A stretch of DNA of 36,937 nt, from assembly GCF_003478445.1 (NCBI RefSeq), contig NZ_QUET01000030.1, positions 1-36,937 of the forward strand, given 5' to 3'. Source of the stretch: Roseburia sp. AM59-24XD. Lineage in GTDB: Bacteria; Bacillota; Clostridia; Lachnospirales; Lachnospiraceae. The notes below the pieces were generated by a model. It did not search any database. It was not told where the DNA came from and saw only the letters and a program-made list of their open reading frames with translations. Both the position numbers and the translations under genes were made by a program. This document shows positions 1 through 7,459 of this stretch, piece by piece (the first letter of the stretch is position 1; every line of letters starts with the position of its first letter).

Positions 1-95
1 AGAATTTTCAGGGTTGTTTTACTGTTCAATTATCAAGCTTCTCTCAAGCGTTCCCGCTTGTTTCTGACTGACTCTTTTCTGCGTCAGCGAGATAT

Positions 96-123
96 ATATT
101 ATCACGCTTACCATACTTGTCAA
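96..123 (-). promoter_or_regulatory. Strong promoter reading leftwards, probably of an rRNA operon
   Basis: On the minus strand a perfect TTGACA (118-123) is followed after 16 bases by TAATAT (96-101). Upstream of the -35, at about 124-165, lie A-tracts like an UP element. The downstream leader has a 6-bp hairpin (CAAGCG/CGCTTG, near 46-61) and then CTTGATAATTGAACAG, which resembles the pre-16S leader of Clostridia. The 16S gene itself would be off the left edge, so the rRNA identity is inferred. The promoter shape is seen directly. Confidence 0.6.
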
Positions 124-484
124 CACTTTTTTGAAAGTTTTTTCGTTTTTTTTCTTGTTTTTACCGAAACCCGCATAAACACTGGCTTTACGGCACATAA
201 AAATTTGCGGTTTCCTTGATGAATCGACACGATTTTCTATTTTATTTCCTGAATTGTAGAAAAATAATTCTGATTTTTTTTGATTCCACAATCAAATGGG
301 GAAAATCTCCCGGCAGATAATTCGTAAACTTTCTGTTAATTTTTGCAAATGCAGCGAATTTTCCTCCCGAGCAATTAGGGATGGATGATACGTTATCGCC
401 CCCAGCTCTATTATCACTACCTCCGCCTTCACCGGACATCACACAAAGAAATATTCGCTTCATCAGTAAAATCGCTTTATTCAG
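124..484. other. Intergenic stretch without a convincing gene
   Basis: AT-rich DNA between the leftward promoter and the hairpin repeat. A 73-codon minus-strand frame exists at 242-463, but it has no ribosome site and no recognisable family. I see nothing else here that I can support. Confidence 0.5.
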
Positions 485-486
485 TA

Positions 487-529
487 ACTAAGACTCCATA
501 CATCAATTTGAGGTATGGGAAGTCTTAGT
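487..529. repeat. Short hairpin repeat, copy 1
   Basis: The arm ACTAAGACTCCATAC (487-501) and the arm GTATGGGAAGTCTTAGT (513-529) form an almost perfect hairpin around an 11-base loop. Positions 497-529 are the exact reverse complement of 36471-36503 (33 of 33 bases), so the same unit lies in inverted orientation near both ends of the window. A partial third copy of the right arm (GGAAGTCTTAGTC) lies near 34754-34766. It could be a mobile hairpin element or a terminator-like unit. Confidence 0.75.
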
Positions 530-574
530 CAGTAATCCGACAGCATTAAGAGGGATCCGGTACAGTTTACAGAA

Positions 575-603
575 CAGAAAAAGAGGACACCCGACGGGCA
601 TCC
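575..603 (-). terminator. Rho-independent terminator of the two-module secreted protein gene
   Basis: On the minus strand a GC-rich stem (595-603 with 585-593, two G-U pairs) is followed by a T-rich run (CTCTTTTTCTG). It lies 45 bp past the stop codon of the 648-2570 gene. Confidence 0.75.
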
Positions 604-647
604 CCTTTCCTTTTGAAAGCTCTTTTATTTGTAATAGAAGTGAACTA

Positions 648-2570
648 TTATTTTACAGTAGCTTTAACTTTAACCTTCTTGCTACCAACCTTAATAGTAA
701 CGGCTTTCTTCTTAGCCTTCTTAGCACCCTTCAGAGTAAGAGTTGCTTTACCCTTAGCATACTTAACGTTTGTCAGCTTAAGAACTTTGCCCTTAACGGT
801 GATTGTATCAACGAAAGCTTTCTTCTTATTCTGAACCTTAGATGCCTTGATAACTAACTTAGCTGTCTTACCCTTCTTAACGGTGATAGCCTTCTTAGCT
901 GCTTTAACCTTCTTGGCTGAGTTGCGGACATAAACCTTGATCTTAGCAGAGATAGCCTTACCATTTGCCTTTGTAGACTTCAGAGTAACTGTTGTAGAAG
1001 CACCCTTTACAGCCTTCTTAGGAACCTTAATTGTTACCTTCTTACCCTTAACCTTTACAGTTGCAACCTTCTTAGAAGCTGTTGTAGCCTTAACGATTGC
1101 TGCACCGGATGTATTCTTAGCTGCTGTAGCCTTGAATGCAACCTTTACAGACTTGCCAGGAGCTACTACTACCATCTTCTTAGCAGTTGTAAGCTTGCTT
1201 GTACCAAGTACAGACTTTGTAGAAACTGCTGCAGGAGTAGCTGTCTTAACGCCTGCAGGTGTTGCTGTCTTAGCAACAGGAGCTGTAGCTGTAGCCTTAG
1301 GAGCCGGAGTGATCTTAGCTGCCTCAGCTGCTCTAACGCCTACTGCAGATACTACAGATACTTCATTGCCCTCTGCATCTGTTGTCAAAAATGCCTTCTC
1401 AGGTGTCTTACCTTCCTGGATACCAGTTACAGTAAATGTTACAGAAAGAGACTCCTCGAAGCCGAACTCGCTGTTAGGATCGAACTCATCCTTTGTAGCA
1501 AAGTCGCCATTGCCCCATCCCCACTCATTGCGGATCTCGAGACGATAGTTTCCTTTATCCTTCTCAATAAGACCTTCGTACATCTTAGACTCGTCAGCCT
1601 TGAACTCCTTACCATCACACTTGATGATTACGTTGGAGATAGCAGCCTTAGATGCATCCATCTTATCAGATGTGCAAAGTCCAAGAATATCTACGCAGAA
1701 TACCTTAGCACCCTTAGCAGCGTTTGCTACATCGGTAGACTTGAAATCAGACTTATTGATAGATACTGTGTATGTACCGTTTCCGGTTACAACGGCATCT
1801 TCACCCTTGTTCTCATTCCAGCAACCCCAACCATAGTTATCATCTGTGAACATCAGGTATGCCTGATGACCCTTGTCAAGATCAGCCGGTGCAGGCTTTG
1901 CAGGAGGATCTGTAGGTGCTTCTGTCGGCTCTACAGTTGGCTCTGCTGTTACAGCCGGTGTTGTTGTAACCTTAGCAGGTTCTGTTACAGCCGGTGTCTC
2001 TGTAGCCGGATTCTTAGATGGCTCTGTAGACTCTACAGGTGTGTAACCAGTGTTAGTTACATCAAATACATATGAAAGAGTCTCAATCTTCTTAGCCTCT
2101 CCGTTCTCACGGTAAGAAATCTCATCTGCGCTGCAATAGAGATCCTTGTCACCATTTGTATACAGAACATTTTTTGGAGACTTACCATCCCAGATGTTAG
2201 CCATACCATTCTTGGTATCAGATGTAATTTCAATGACTTTGTTTGTCTCGAACTCAGTACCATTAACGATTACAGATTTAACAGTAATCTTAAGTGTAGA
2301 ATCAGCATTCGTCTCTACATATCCCAGATTTCTAAGACCTGTAGCACCCTTAGCTGTCTTAAACTCTGCTGTGTACTCACCATCACCATTTACCAATTTA
2401 ACATCAACTGATTCATTGTCCCAGCTATTTGTGTTGGTATTTGTCCATGTGAATGATGGAGCTGCATCTTCAGCACTTGCTGCGTTTGTAGTTACGTTTA
2501 CTCCTGTCACTACCATAGCAGCAGACAGAAGCAAGGAAAGAGCTTTCTTCATTCCTTTTGTTAACTTCAT
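648..2570 (-). CDS. Secreted two-module, probably carbohydrate-binding protein with Lys-rich Ig-like tail
   Basis: The 640-residue protein starts at an ATG 10 bases after AGGAGG. A signal peptide covers about residues 1-31. Two all-beta modules follow (about 36-172 and 235-412), separated by a Pro/Thr/Glu-rich linker (about 175-230). Each has a V-x-G-(D/N)-G-x-Y-T pattern and an I-V-x-x-x-G-x-E-F pattern also seen in a module of the GH5 protein at 24034-27948, plus many Trp, Tyr and Asp residues, so carbohydrate binding is likely. Residues about 440-640 form two very Lys-rich beta-repeat domains resembling bacterial Ig-like domains and ending in KVKVKATVK. No catalytic motif is visible. By inference it is a surface protein that holds polysaccharide or acts as a scaffold. 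It is a single-gene unit with its own terminator. The secreted nature is fairly certain; the ligand is unknown. Confidence 0.8.
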   Translation of the reverse strand: MKLTKGMKKALSLLLSAAMVVTGVNVTTNAASAEDAAPSFTWTNTNTNSWDNESVDVKLVNGDGEYTAEFKTAKGATGLRNLGYVETNADSTLKITVKSVIVNGTEFETNKVIEITSDTKNGMANIWDGKSPKNVLYTNGDKDLYCSADEISYRENGEAKKIETLSYVFDVTNTGYTPVESTEPSKNPATETPAVTEPAKVTTTPAVTAEPTVEPTEAPTDPPAKPAPADLDKGHQAYLMFTDDNYGWGCWNENKGEDAVVTGNGTYTVSINKSDFKSTDVANAAKGAKVFCVDILGLCTSDKMDASKAAISNVIIKCDGKEFKADESKMYEGLIEKDKGNYRLEIRNEWGWGNGDFATKDEFDPNSEFGFEESLSVTFTVTGIQEGKTPEKAFLTTDAEGNEVSVVSAVGVRAAEAAKITPAPKATATAPVAKTATPAGVKTATPAAVSTKSVLGTSKLTTAKKMVVVAPGKSVKVAFKATAAKNTSGAAIVKATTASKKVATVKVKGKKVTIKVPKKAVKGASTTVTLKSTKANGKAISAKIKVYVRNSAKKVKAAKKAITVKKGKTAKLVIKASKVQNKKKAFVDTITVKGKVLKLTNVKYAKGKATLTLKGAKKAKKKAVTIKVGSKKVKVKATVK

Positions 2571-2860
2571 TTCTTTTCCTCCTTAAAATTTCCCCCAATA
2601 TCGTTTTGGGTATGTTTGATTTTTAAGAAGTGAACATAACCTTCGGCATCCGCAACTGCCGACAGCTATACCACTTCCATTACGCATAATATAATATCAA
2701 CTTTTCAACAAATAAGATATATACAAATTTACCAATCCGAATCGGTCATTTTTGTATTTTATGTCCAATAACGCCACATTTTTGAAATATTTTGTACTTT
2801 TTCCATAATTTTATTTCATTTCCTTTATTTTTATAGGATATTTTGCACAAGAAAAATTTA
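2571..2860. other. Leader and promoter region of the 648-2570 gene
   Basis: AT-rich spacer without a gene. A 6-bp hairpin (TCGGCA 2643-2648 with TGCCGA 2657-2662) would lie in the 5' leader of the leftward transcript. AT-rich -10-like motifs occur near 2685-2700, but I could not choose one promoter with confidence. Confidence 0.4.
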
Positions 2861-2900
2861 CTAAAAAGCGCTGCGTCCATCCTGCAGGCGAACACAGCGC
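2855..2900 (-). terminator. Terminator of the COG0523 GTPase operon
   Basis: On the minus strand the stem GCGCTGTGT (2892-2900) pairs with ACGCAGCGC (2868-2876) with one mismatch, followed directly by TTTTTAGTAAATTTTT. It lies just downstream of the stop codon at 2915. Confidence 0.85.
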
Positions 2901-2914
2901 AATAAATGACTATT

Positions 2915-3892
2915 CTAATTGAAATATACAAGTTCTTCTTTCGGTTTCTGAGCGGCTGTAACCTCTTCGGCATAGAATACAGGTCCCTCTTCTCCGTACT
3001 CTTTGCGGAACTTAAATTCGAGTCTTGCCGTGATCGTGACATAGCTGCCATTAGCAAAACCGGACCAGTCATCTGCTTTACAAAGGAAACCAATAAACTG
3101 CACATCATCGGCACAGCAGGTCATTGCATGGCGTCCAAATATTACATAACCTGCTTCCAGTCCTTTTGCCTTCTGTATCCGTCCGGTCAGATGCAGTGTC
3201 TTGCCATCATATATGGACTGATGATCGATCATATCGACATACCAGAGACCGAAGTCATCCTCTTTGATGTCGATCACGTCCGCATTGACATCGAACGGCA
3301 TCTCGTCCTTCATCTCATAGAAGGCATCGTCCTCTGACTCATACACGATCTGTGCACGCGGATTGACTGCCTTGACGCTTCCGCGGATCGCATTCTTGTT
3401 GGTATTCTCCACGGTACAGCGGTTAACGATGACCATCTCGGACACCTTATAATGCTCTACCATCATGGACGGCATATTTCGGGTATATAATAAGAATGTT
3501 TCGTCATTTACCACATCGATGGTCTGGAAATATACTTCTCTGTCAAAGCAGATTTCCTCCAGAGAATCATACATTTCCGGAATATGCACGGTCGGCCACA
3601 TTCCGTTGTACTCGATAATGATGCGGTCCGGGCGGTGCTTTTTAAGGAACTTCTCGATCACTTTGCCATTGAAAGATTCTTCGTCCTCAATGTATTCACA
3701 AGCCGCATGTGTCTGATCCAACAATGCCTGCGGATATTCCTCCTCGCCTTCCTCACATACAAGGATCAGTGTTTTTGATTTGTCATCAAACAGCTCGTCC
3801 ACCAGAAGGTCTCTGATCAGGCTTGTCTTTCCTGCCTCCAGAAAGCCCATGATGACATATACCATCATCTCCTGTTTCTGTTTTCCAAACAT
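2915..3892 (-). CDS. COG0523 (CobW-like) GTPase fused to a YcgQ-like C-terminal domain
   Basis: A 325-residue protein from the preferred start, an ATG 6 bases after GGAG; the frame extends 19 codons further upstream (to 3949) without a good ribosome site. Residues about 10-200 are a P-loop GTPase: Walker A is GFLEAGKTS (15-23), followed by a DRIIIEYNG segment and a VNRCT segment where NKxD is expected. The CxCC metal motif of typical members is missing. The C-terminal part, with MTCCADDVQFIGFLCK, resembles the C-terminal domain of YcgQ (TIGR03943/DUF1980), whose genes in Bacilli are linked to zinc control. No membrane segment is visible. The partner GTPase gene lies 120 bp upstream on the same strand. 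By inference it is a cytoplasmic metallochaperone or GTPase switch in zinc supply. The GTPase call is firm; the metal is not proven. Confidence 0.8.
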   Translation of the reverse strand: MFGKQKQEMMVYVIMGFLEAGKTSLIRDLLVDELFDDKSKTLILVCEEGEEEYPQALLDQTHAACEYIEDEESFNGKVIEKFLKKHRPDRIIIEYNGMWPTVHIPEMYDSLEEICFDREVYFQTIDVVNDETFLLYTRNMPSMMVEHYKVSEMVIVNRCTVENTNKNAIRGSVKAVNPRAQIVYESEDDAFYEMKDEMPFDVNADVIDIKEDDFGLWYVDMIDHQSIYDGKTLHLTGRIQKAKGLEAGYVIFGRHAMTCCADDVQFIGFLCKADDWSGFANGSYVTITARLEFKFRKEYGEEGPVFYAEEVTAAQKPKEELVYFN

Positions 3893-4012
3893 ATTAATCT
3901 CCATTCCGCAGATGACCTGCCGCAATGAAATGCACTGTGTATCTTTCACGCTTCACATATCGTGCTGCTCTGCGGCATCTGCATCGTTCTATTCTTCTTA
4001 GTCAAGCAGCTT

Positions 4013-5137
4013 TTATACGTGGAAGAGTTCTTTAAGCTTGTCTTCGTTCAGGTTTGCACCGATCACACAGATACGTCCGGTATAATCAGCCGCGCCGCGG
4101 CGAAGCTCTGTCTCCTCCGGTACCAGGTCAAAGTGGAACCACTCGCCCTCTGCAGGAGTAACGATACCCTTGGCACGAAGCACTTCTCCGTACTCGCCGC
4201 CCTTTGCAAGCTTGTCAAGGATCTCTTTCAGCTCGTCCTTTGTAAACTTATGCGCTGTTTCTACGCCCCAGCTTGTAAACACATCGTCTGCATGATGATG
4301 TCCCTCATGGTCGTGATGATGTCCGCAGCCACACTCGCCATCGTGATGGTCATGGTGATGACCGCAGCCACATTCTCCGTCATGGTCATGGTGATGTTCA
4401 TGTTCCTCGTGATCGTGATGGTGTCCACAGCCACATTCTCCGTCATGATCATGATGATGTTCGTCGTGGTCATGATGGTGTCCACAGCAGCATTCTCCGT
4501 CATGATGATGGTGCTCATGCTCCTCCATAAGCTCCTTCTCGAGAGAGTTTACCTTCTCCATTGCCTCAAGAATATTCTTGCCGTTAATATCATCCCATGG
4601 TGTTGTGATGATGGATGCCTCATCGTTCTTCTCGCGGATCATCTTGACACAGGTGTCAAGTTTGTCATCGGATACCTTCTGGGTACGACTTAAGATAACT
4701 GTGCCGGCATATTCGATCTGGTTGTTATAAAACTCCCCGTAATTCTTCATATACATTTTGCATTTCTGTGCATCAACAACGACTGCGGTGCTGTTGATCA
4801 CTACACCATCACCGATATTCTGTACTGCCTTGATGACATCGGAAAGCTTACCAACACCGGACGGCTCAATGATAACACGATCCGGAGAATACTTCTCAAG
4901 CACTTCCTTTAAGGCGGCGCCGAAGTCTCCTACCAGAGAACAGCAAATACATCCAGAGTTCATCTCGGTGATCTGGATGCCGGCTTCCTTTAAGAAACCG
5001 CCGTCGATTCCGATCTCTCCAAATTCATTCTCTATGAGTACCAGCTTCTCGCCCGGAAATGCTTCCGCGATCAGCTTCTTGATCAGTGTGGTCTTTCCTG
5101 CTCCTAAAAATCCTGAAATAATGTCTATCTTTGCCAT
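4013..5137 (-). CDS. COG0523 family GTPase with His/Cys-rich metal-binding insert
   Basis: A 374-residue member of the CobW/ZagA/YeiR group of GTP-dependent metal insertases. Walker A is SGFLGAGKTT (8-17), the signature GCICC is at 62-66, and IIEPSGVG is at 89-96. Residues about 206-285 are a low-complexity stretch of about four imperfect repeats around DGECGCGHHHDH, which must chelate several metal ions. The CobW C-terminal domain follows (about 286-374). GGAGG lies just before the ATG. A promoter with an embedded palindrome lies at 5201-5229. It is the first gene of a two-gene unit with the fused GTPase downstream. In this family such His-rich inserts go with zinc (sometimes nickel or cobalt) delivery. 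The family is clear; zinc is an inference. Confidence 0.92.
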   Translation of the reverse strand: MAKIDIISGFLGAGKTTLIKKLIAEAFPGEKLVLIENEFGEIGIDGGFLKEAGIQITEMNSGCICCSLVGDFGAALKEVLEKYSPDRVIIEPSGVGKLSDVIKAVQNIGDGVVINSTAVVVDAQKCKMYMKNYGEFYNNQIEYAGTVILSRTQKVSDDKLDTCVKMIREKNDEASIITTPWDDINGKNILEAMEKVNSLEKELMEEHEHHHHDGECCCGHHHDHDEHHHDHDGECGCGHHHDHEEHEHHHDHDGECGCGHHHDHHDGECGCGHHHDHEGHHHADDVFTSWGVETAHKFTKDELKEILDKLAKGGEYGEVLRAKGIVTPAEGEWFHFDLVPEETELRRGAADYTGRICVIGANLNEDKLKELFHV

Positions 5138-5200
5138 GATAATCCTCCATTTCTTTTATTGAATCGGCACTTCACTGTGCAAATGCCGGACTGCTTTTCT

Positions 5201-5229
5201 TCTATAATATATTATACATTTGTTGTCAA
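5201..5229 (-). promoter_or_regulatory. Promoter of the COG0523 operon with overlapping palindrome
   Basis: On the minus strand a perfect TTGACA (5224-5229), a 17-base spacer and TATAGA (5201-5206). The perfect palindrome TATAATATATTATA (5203-5216) overlaps the -10, as a repressor operator would. It resembles Fur-family boxes (TATAAT/ATTATA halves), but the halves are 2 bases apart instead of 1. Confidence 0.6.
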
Positions 5230-5232
5230 CAC

Positions 5233-5958
5233 CTACCGGCGGGCTGCACTGTGTGCCGCATACATGGCGATACTTGCAGCAATTGGCAGATTGAGACTGT
5301 CGATCCGGTCGGAATGCGGAATGATCACAGAGGTTCCGATATCGAGAAATTCTCTCGGAAGTCCTGTTGCCTCGTTGCCAAAGATCAACGAGTATGTTCC
5401 GGATGGACTAATCTCCGGCAAAGTGATCTTTGCCTGCAGCATAAACGGATATAATTCTCTCTCCCCGAACTGCTCCAGATATTCGTCGAAGCTGTCGAAA
5501 TACTGAAATTGTGTGGAGAAGATCGCTCCCATGGATGCGCGGACCACCTTCGGATCAAACGCATCAACTGCCGGGCGGATGATCGCCATCTGATTAAGTT
5601 CAAAACCAAGTGCACTTCGCATGATCGTTCCCATGTTGCCCGCATTGGACGGATTGACAAGTACAATGTGGGATGCCCTGGGATCAAGCACATCCTCAAA
5701 CTTGCGAAACTCTCCGATCACATAGCAGTTTTCTTTCTTGGAAAGAACATGAAAGATCTTGTCCGTCTGCTGGATCGGGATGCCTGCCTCCCCGCATATC
5801 CGGCGAAGCTTGTCGTAGGTTTCTCCCTCCTTCATTGCAGAGTGGACGTAGACCTTATTGACATATTCTGTCTTGTAACGAAGGAGTTCAAAAGTCAACG
5901 TAATCCCGAGGGAATACGAAACCGGATCGTCCTTGCGGTATCGTTTAAATCCTGCCAT
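5233..5958 (-). CDS. TrmH (SpoU) family RNA 2'-O-methyltransferase
   Basis: A 241-residue SPOUT methyltransferase that would transfer a methyl group from S-adenosylmethionine to a ribose 2'-OH in tRNA or rRNA. The three SpoU motifs are visible in the C-terminal half: NPSNAGNMGTIMRSA (about 103-117), FGNEATGLP (about 193-201) and IPHSDRIDSLNLPIAASI (about 213-230). The N-terminal part is longer than in TrmL and shorter than the L30e-like domain of RlmB, so the target cannot be named. The start ATG follows AGAGGATAAAC. The stop codon lies almost on the -35 of the next promoter, with no terminator, so some read-through into the GTPase operon is possible. Confidence 0.88.
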   Translation of the reverse strand: MAGFKRYRKDDPVSYSLGITLTFELLRYKTEYVNKVYVHSAMKEGETYDKLRRICGEAGIPIQQTDKIFHVLSKKENCYVIGEFRKFEDVLDPRASHIVLVNPSNAGNMGTIMRSALGFELNQMAIIRPAVDAFDPKVVRASMGAIFSTQFQYFDSFDEYLEQFGERELYPFMLQAKITLPEISPSGTYSLIFGNEATGLPREFLDIGTSVIIPHSDRIDSLNLPIAASIAMYAAHSAARR

Positions 5959-6099
5959 GTTTATCCTCTTTTCTTATCTGTTATTATCTCTTATGAAACG
6001 GAAGAAAACCGACATGCATCTGCTGCCGGCTGTATCCCTGTATCATCCTGCCGCGGCAATACTGACATGCTGTGTCAGATCTGTACGCAGACAGTTCTG

Positions 6100-6555
6100 T
6101 TATTCTGCTATAAAAATGTCCACCGAGATGGCTCCCGCATCCGAACGGAACGGAATGCTTAACATCTGGCACCCCTCGCCCTGATACCGGCCTCCCTCAT
6201 AATAATCCGGCGGCGTGATGTCGATCAGAATGTTGTTGCTGGCAAATACGGTCGCTGCGTTGCCTGCGATCATATTACCAAGCTCGGAGATCGCGCTCTG
6301 ACCGATCTCATCGATCGTGTCAACCGGCTGCATCATCATTTTGGATATGATTTCCAATGCCGTAGGATGCTCCATATTCAGGATCACCTTGCCCTGCAGT
6401 GCTCCGACCAGTCCAAGCTCAATGATAGAGGCATCCTCCGGATACTCCTCCTTCTTCACGTCCGGCTTACCGATGGTCAGATCCATCATACACACATCCT
6501 TGACCACCTTACATACGGATAAGATAAATGGATTAACATGCTCTGCTTTCACCAT
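6100..6555 (-). CDS. cheX: CheX-like chemotaxis phosphatase family protein
   Basis: A 151-residue single-domain protein of the CheC/CheX/FliY family, which dephosphorylates CheY-P or related response regulators. The family helix E-x-x-N is present in SELGNMIAGNA (about residues 90-100). Length and the glycine-rich strand pattern fit CheX. AGAGGA lies 8 bases before the ATG. No other chemotaxis gene is in the window, so it may act on a distant or non-flagellar signalling system. A promoter lies directly upstream at 6603-6631. The family call is good; the partner is unknown. Confidence 0.8.
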   Translation of the reverse strand: MVKAEHVNPFILSVCKVVKDVCMMDLTIGKPDVKKEEYPEDASIIELGLVGALQGKVILNMEHPTALEIISKMMMQPVDTIDEIGQSAISELGNMIAGNAATVFASNNILIDITPPDYYEGGRYQGEGCQMLSIPFRSDAGAISVDIFIAE

Positions 6556-6602
6556 TTGACATTCCTCTCTTTCGTCCCTATGCTTTCTTTGTCCTAACTT
6601 TC

Positions 6603-6631
6603 AGTATAACAAATCTGCTCCCGGCTGTAAA
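6603..6631 (-). promoter_or_regulatory. Promoter of the cheX-like gene
   Basis: On the minus strand TTTACA (6626-6631), a 17-base spacer and TATACT (6603-6608), about 48 bp before the cheX start. A small inverted repeat (GGCTGT/ACAGCC) overlaps the -35. Confidence 0.55.
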
Positions 6632-6696
6632 CAGCCTTTCCCGCAGACAATTTCTCCGCACGCTGCACCTTCAAAACGATCCGGAATGACATTCTC

Positions 6697-7452
6697 CTAG
6701 AGGGAAAAATCATTCCAGAAACTCTGATTGATATCAACCTTCTTGTCCTGCAGCCACTGGTTATATTTCTTAACAAACATGTCTGACTGACGCTGCTGAA
6801 TGATGACCTCTTTCTGCTGACTGATCATATCCTGCGTGATCGCAGTCTCATCCTCCTCTGTGCCAATTGCCGCACCGGACGCCGTCTTTGCTTTCTCATC
6901 AAGGATTGCCTGCCGTGCCTCCTCATCGGATACGTTGGTGTCCGCATCATCGGTTGCCACATAAAACATCTTCTCGGCAAGAAAGTTCTCCTGATAGATC
7001 TCGCTGATCTTCTGTACGGAAAGGGAATATGTCTTCTTGTCGGCTGCCGTCGCATTCTGCACAAGGCTTTCCGCCTGGCGAAGCGCCTCGTCCTGCTCGT
7101 CCGCAGACAGGCTGACCTCTTGCTCCTGTGCCACGCCGGAAATGACCTTAAGCTGCGTAATCATATTGACGATCTCCTGCTTTGCCTGATCGCCGATTGT
7201 TTCATTTTCACTGAGCTTGTAGTTCCAGAGCTCCTTGCCGAAGCTGTCCTCATACTGACACTTCAGGAAGTAGCAGTATGCCATGACTTCACTGTAGCGT
7301 ACCTGATAATCCCCGACCATCATGACAACGGTACCGGAAGAAATATCGCACTTCTCCAGCTTTGATGTTTTCTTTTTGCCGCAGCCGGTGAATAATACCA
7401 TCACTGCCATGGCGATGCACAGGATTGACATCCATTGTTTTCTCTGTATCAT
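6697..7452 (-). CDS. SurA/PrsA N-domain-like lipoprotein
   Basis: A 251-residue protein from the preferred start at 7452, where ATG follows GAGGG by 4 bases; the frame runs 27 codons further upstream into mfd and is not likely used there. The signal peptide ends in a lipobox (LFTGC, Cys about 24), so it should be a membrane-anchored lipoprotein. The mature part is helical and charged, with a pattern like the N-terminal chaperone domain of SurA/PrsA foldases (VGDYQVRYSEV, then many Gln/Glu/Lys). No rotamase (parvulin) domain is seen. It begins 7 bp after the mfd stop, so it is the last gene of the operon. Role in folding of exported proteins is inferred. Confidence 0.72.
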   Translation of the reverse strand: MIQRKQWMSILCIAMAVMVLFTGCGKKKTSKLEKCDISSGTVVMMVGDYQVRYSEVMAYCYFLKCQYEDSFGKELWNYKLSENETIGDQAKQEIVNMITQLKVISGVAQEQEVSLSADEQDEALRQAESLVQNATAADKKTYSLSVQKISEIYQENFLAEKMFYVATDDADTNVSDEEARQAILDEKAKTASGAAIGTEEDETAITQDMISQQKEVIIQQRQSDMFVKKYNQWLQDKKVDINQSFWNDFSL

Positions 7453-7459
7453 ATTACCC

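Noticed and set aside
242..463. 73-codon minus-strand frame near the left edge
   Set aside because: No ribosome site, no known family, in AT-rich intergenic DNA.
4283..4522. Tandem repeat that could be a CRISPR-like array
   Set aside because: Units are imperfect, have no unique spacers and encode the His/Cys-rich stretch.
3962..4693. 243-codon Met/Val-rich plus-strand frame
   Set aside because: Shadow of the His-rich repeat coding region on the other strand; His codons read backwards give Met/Val.
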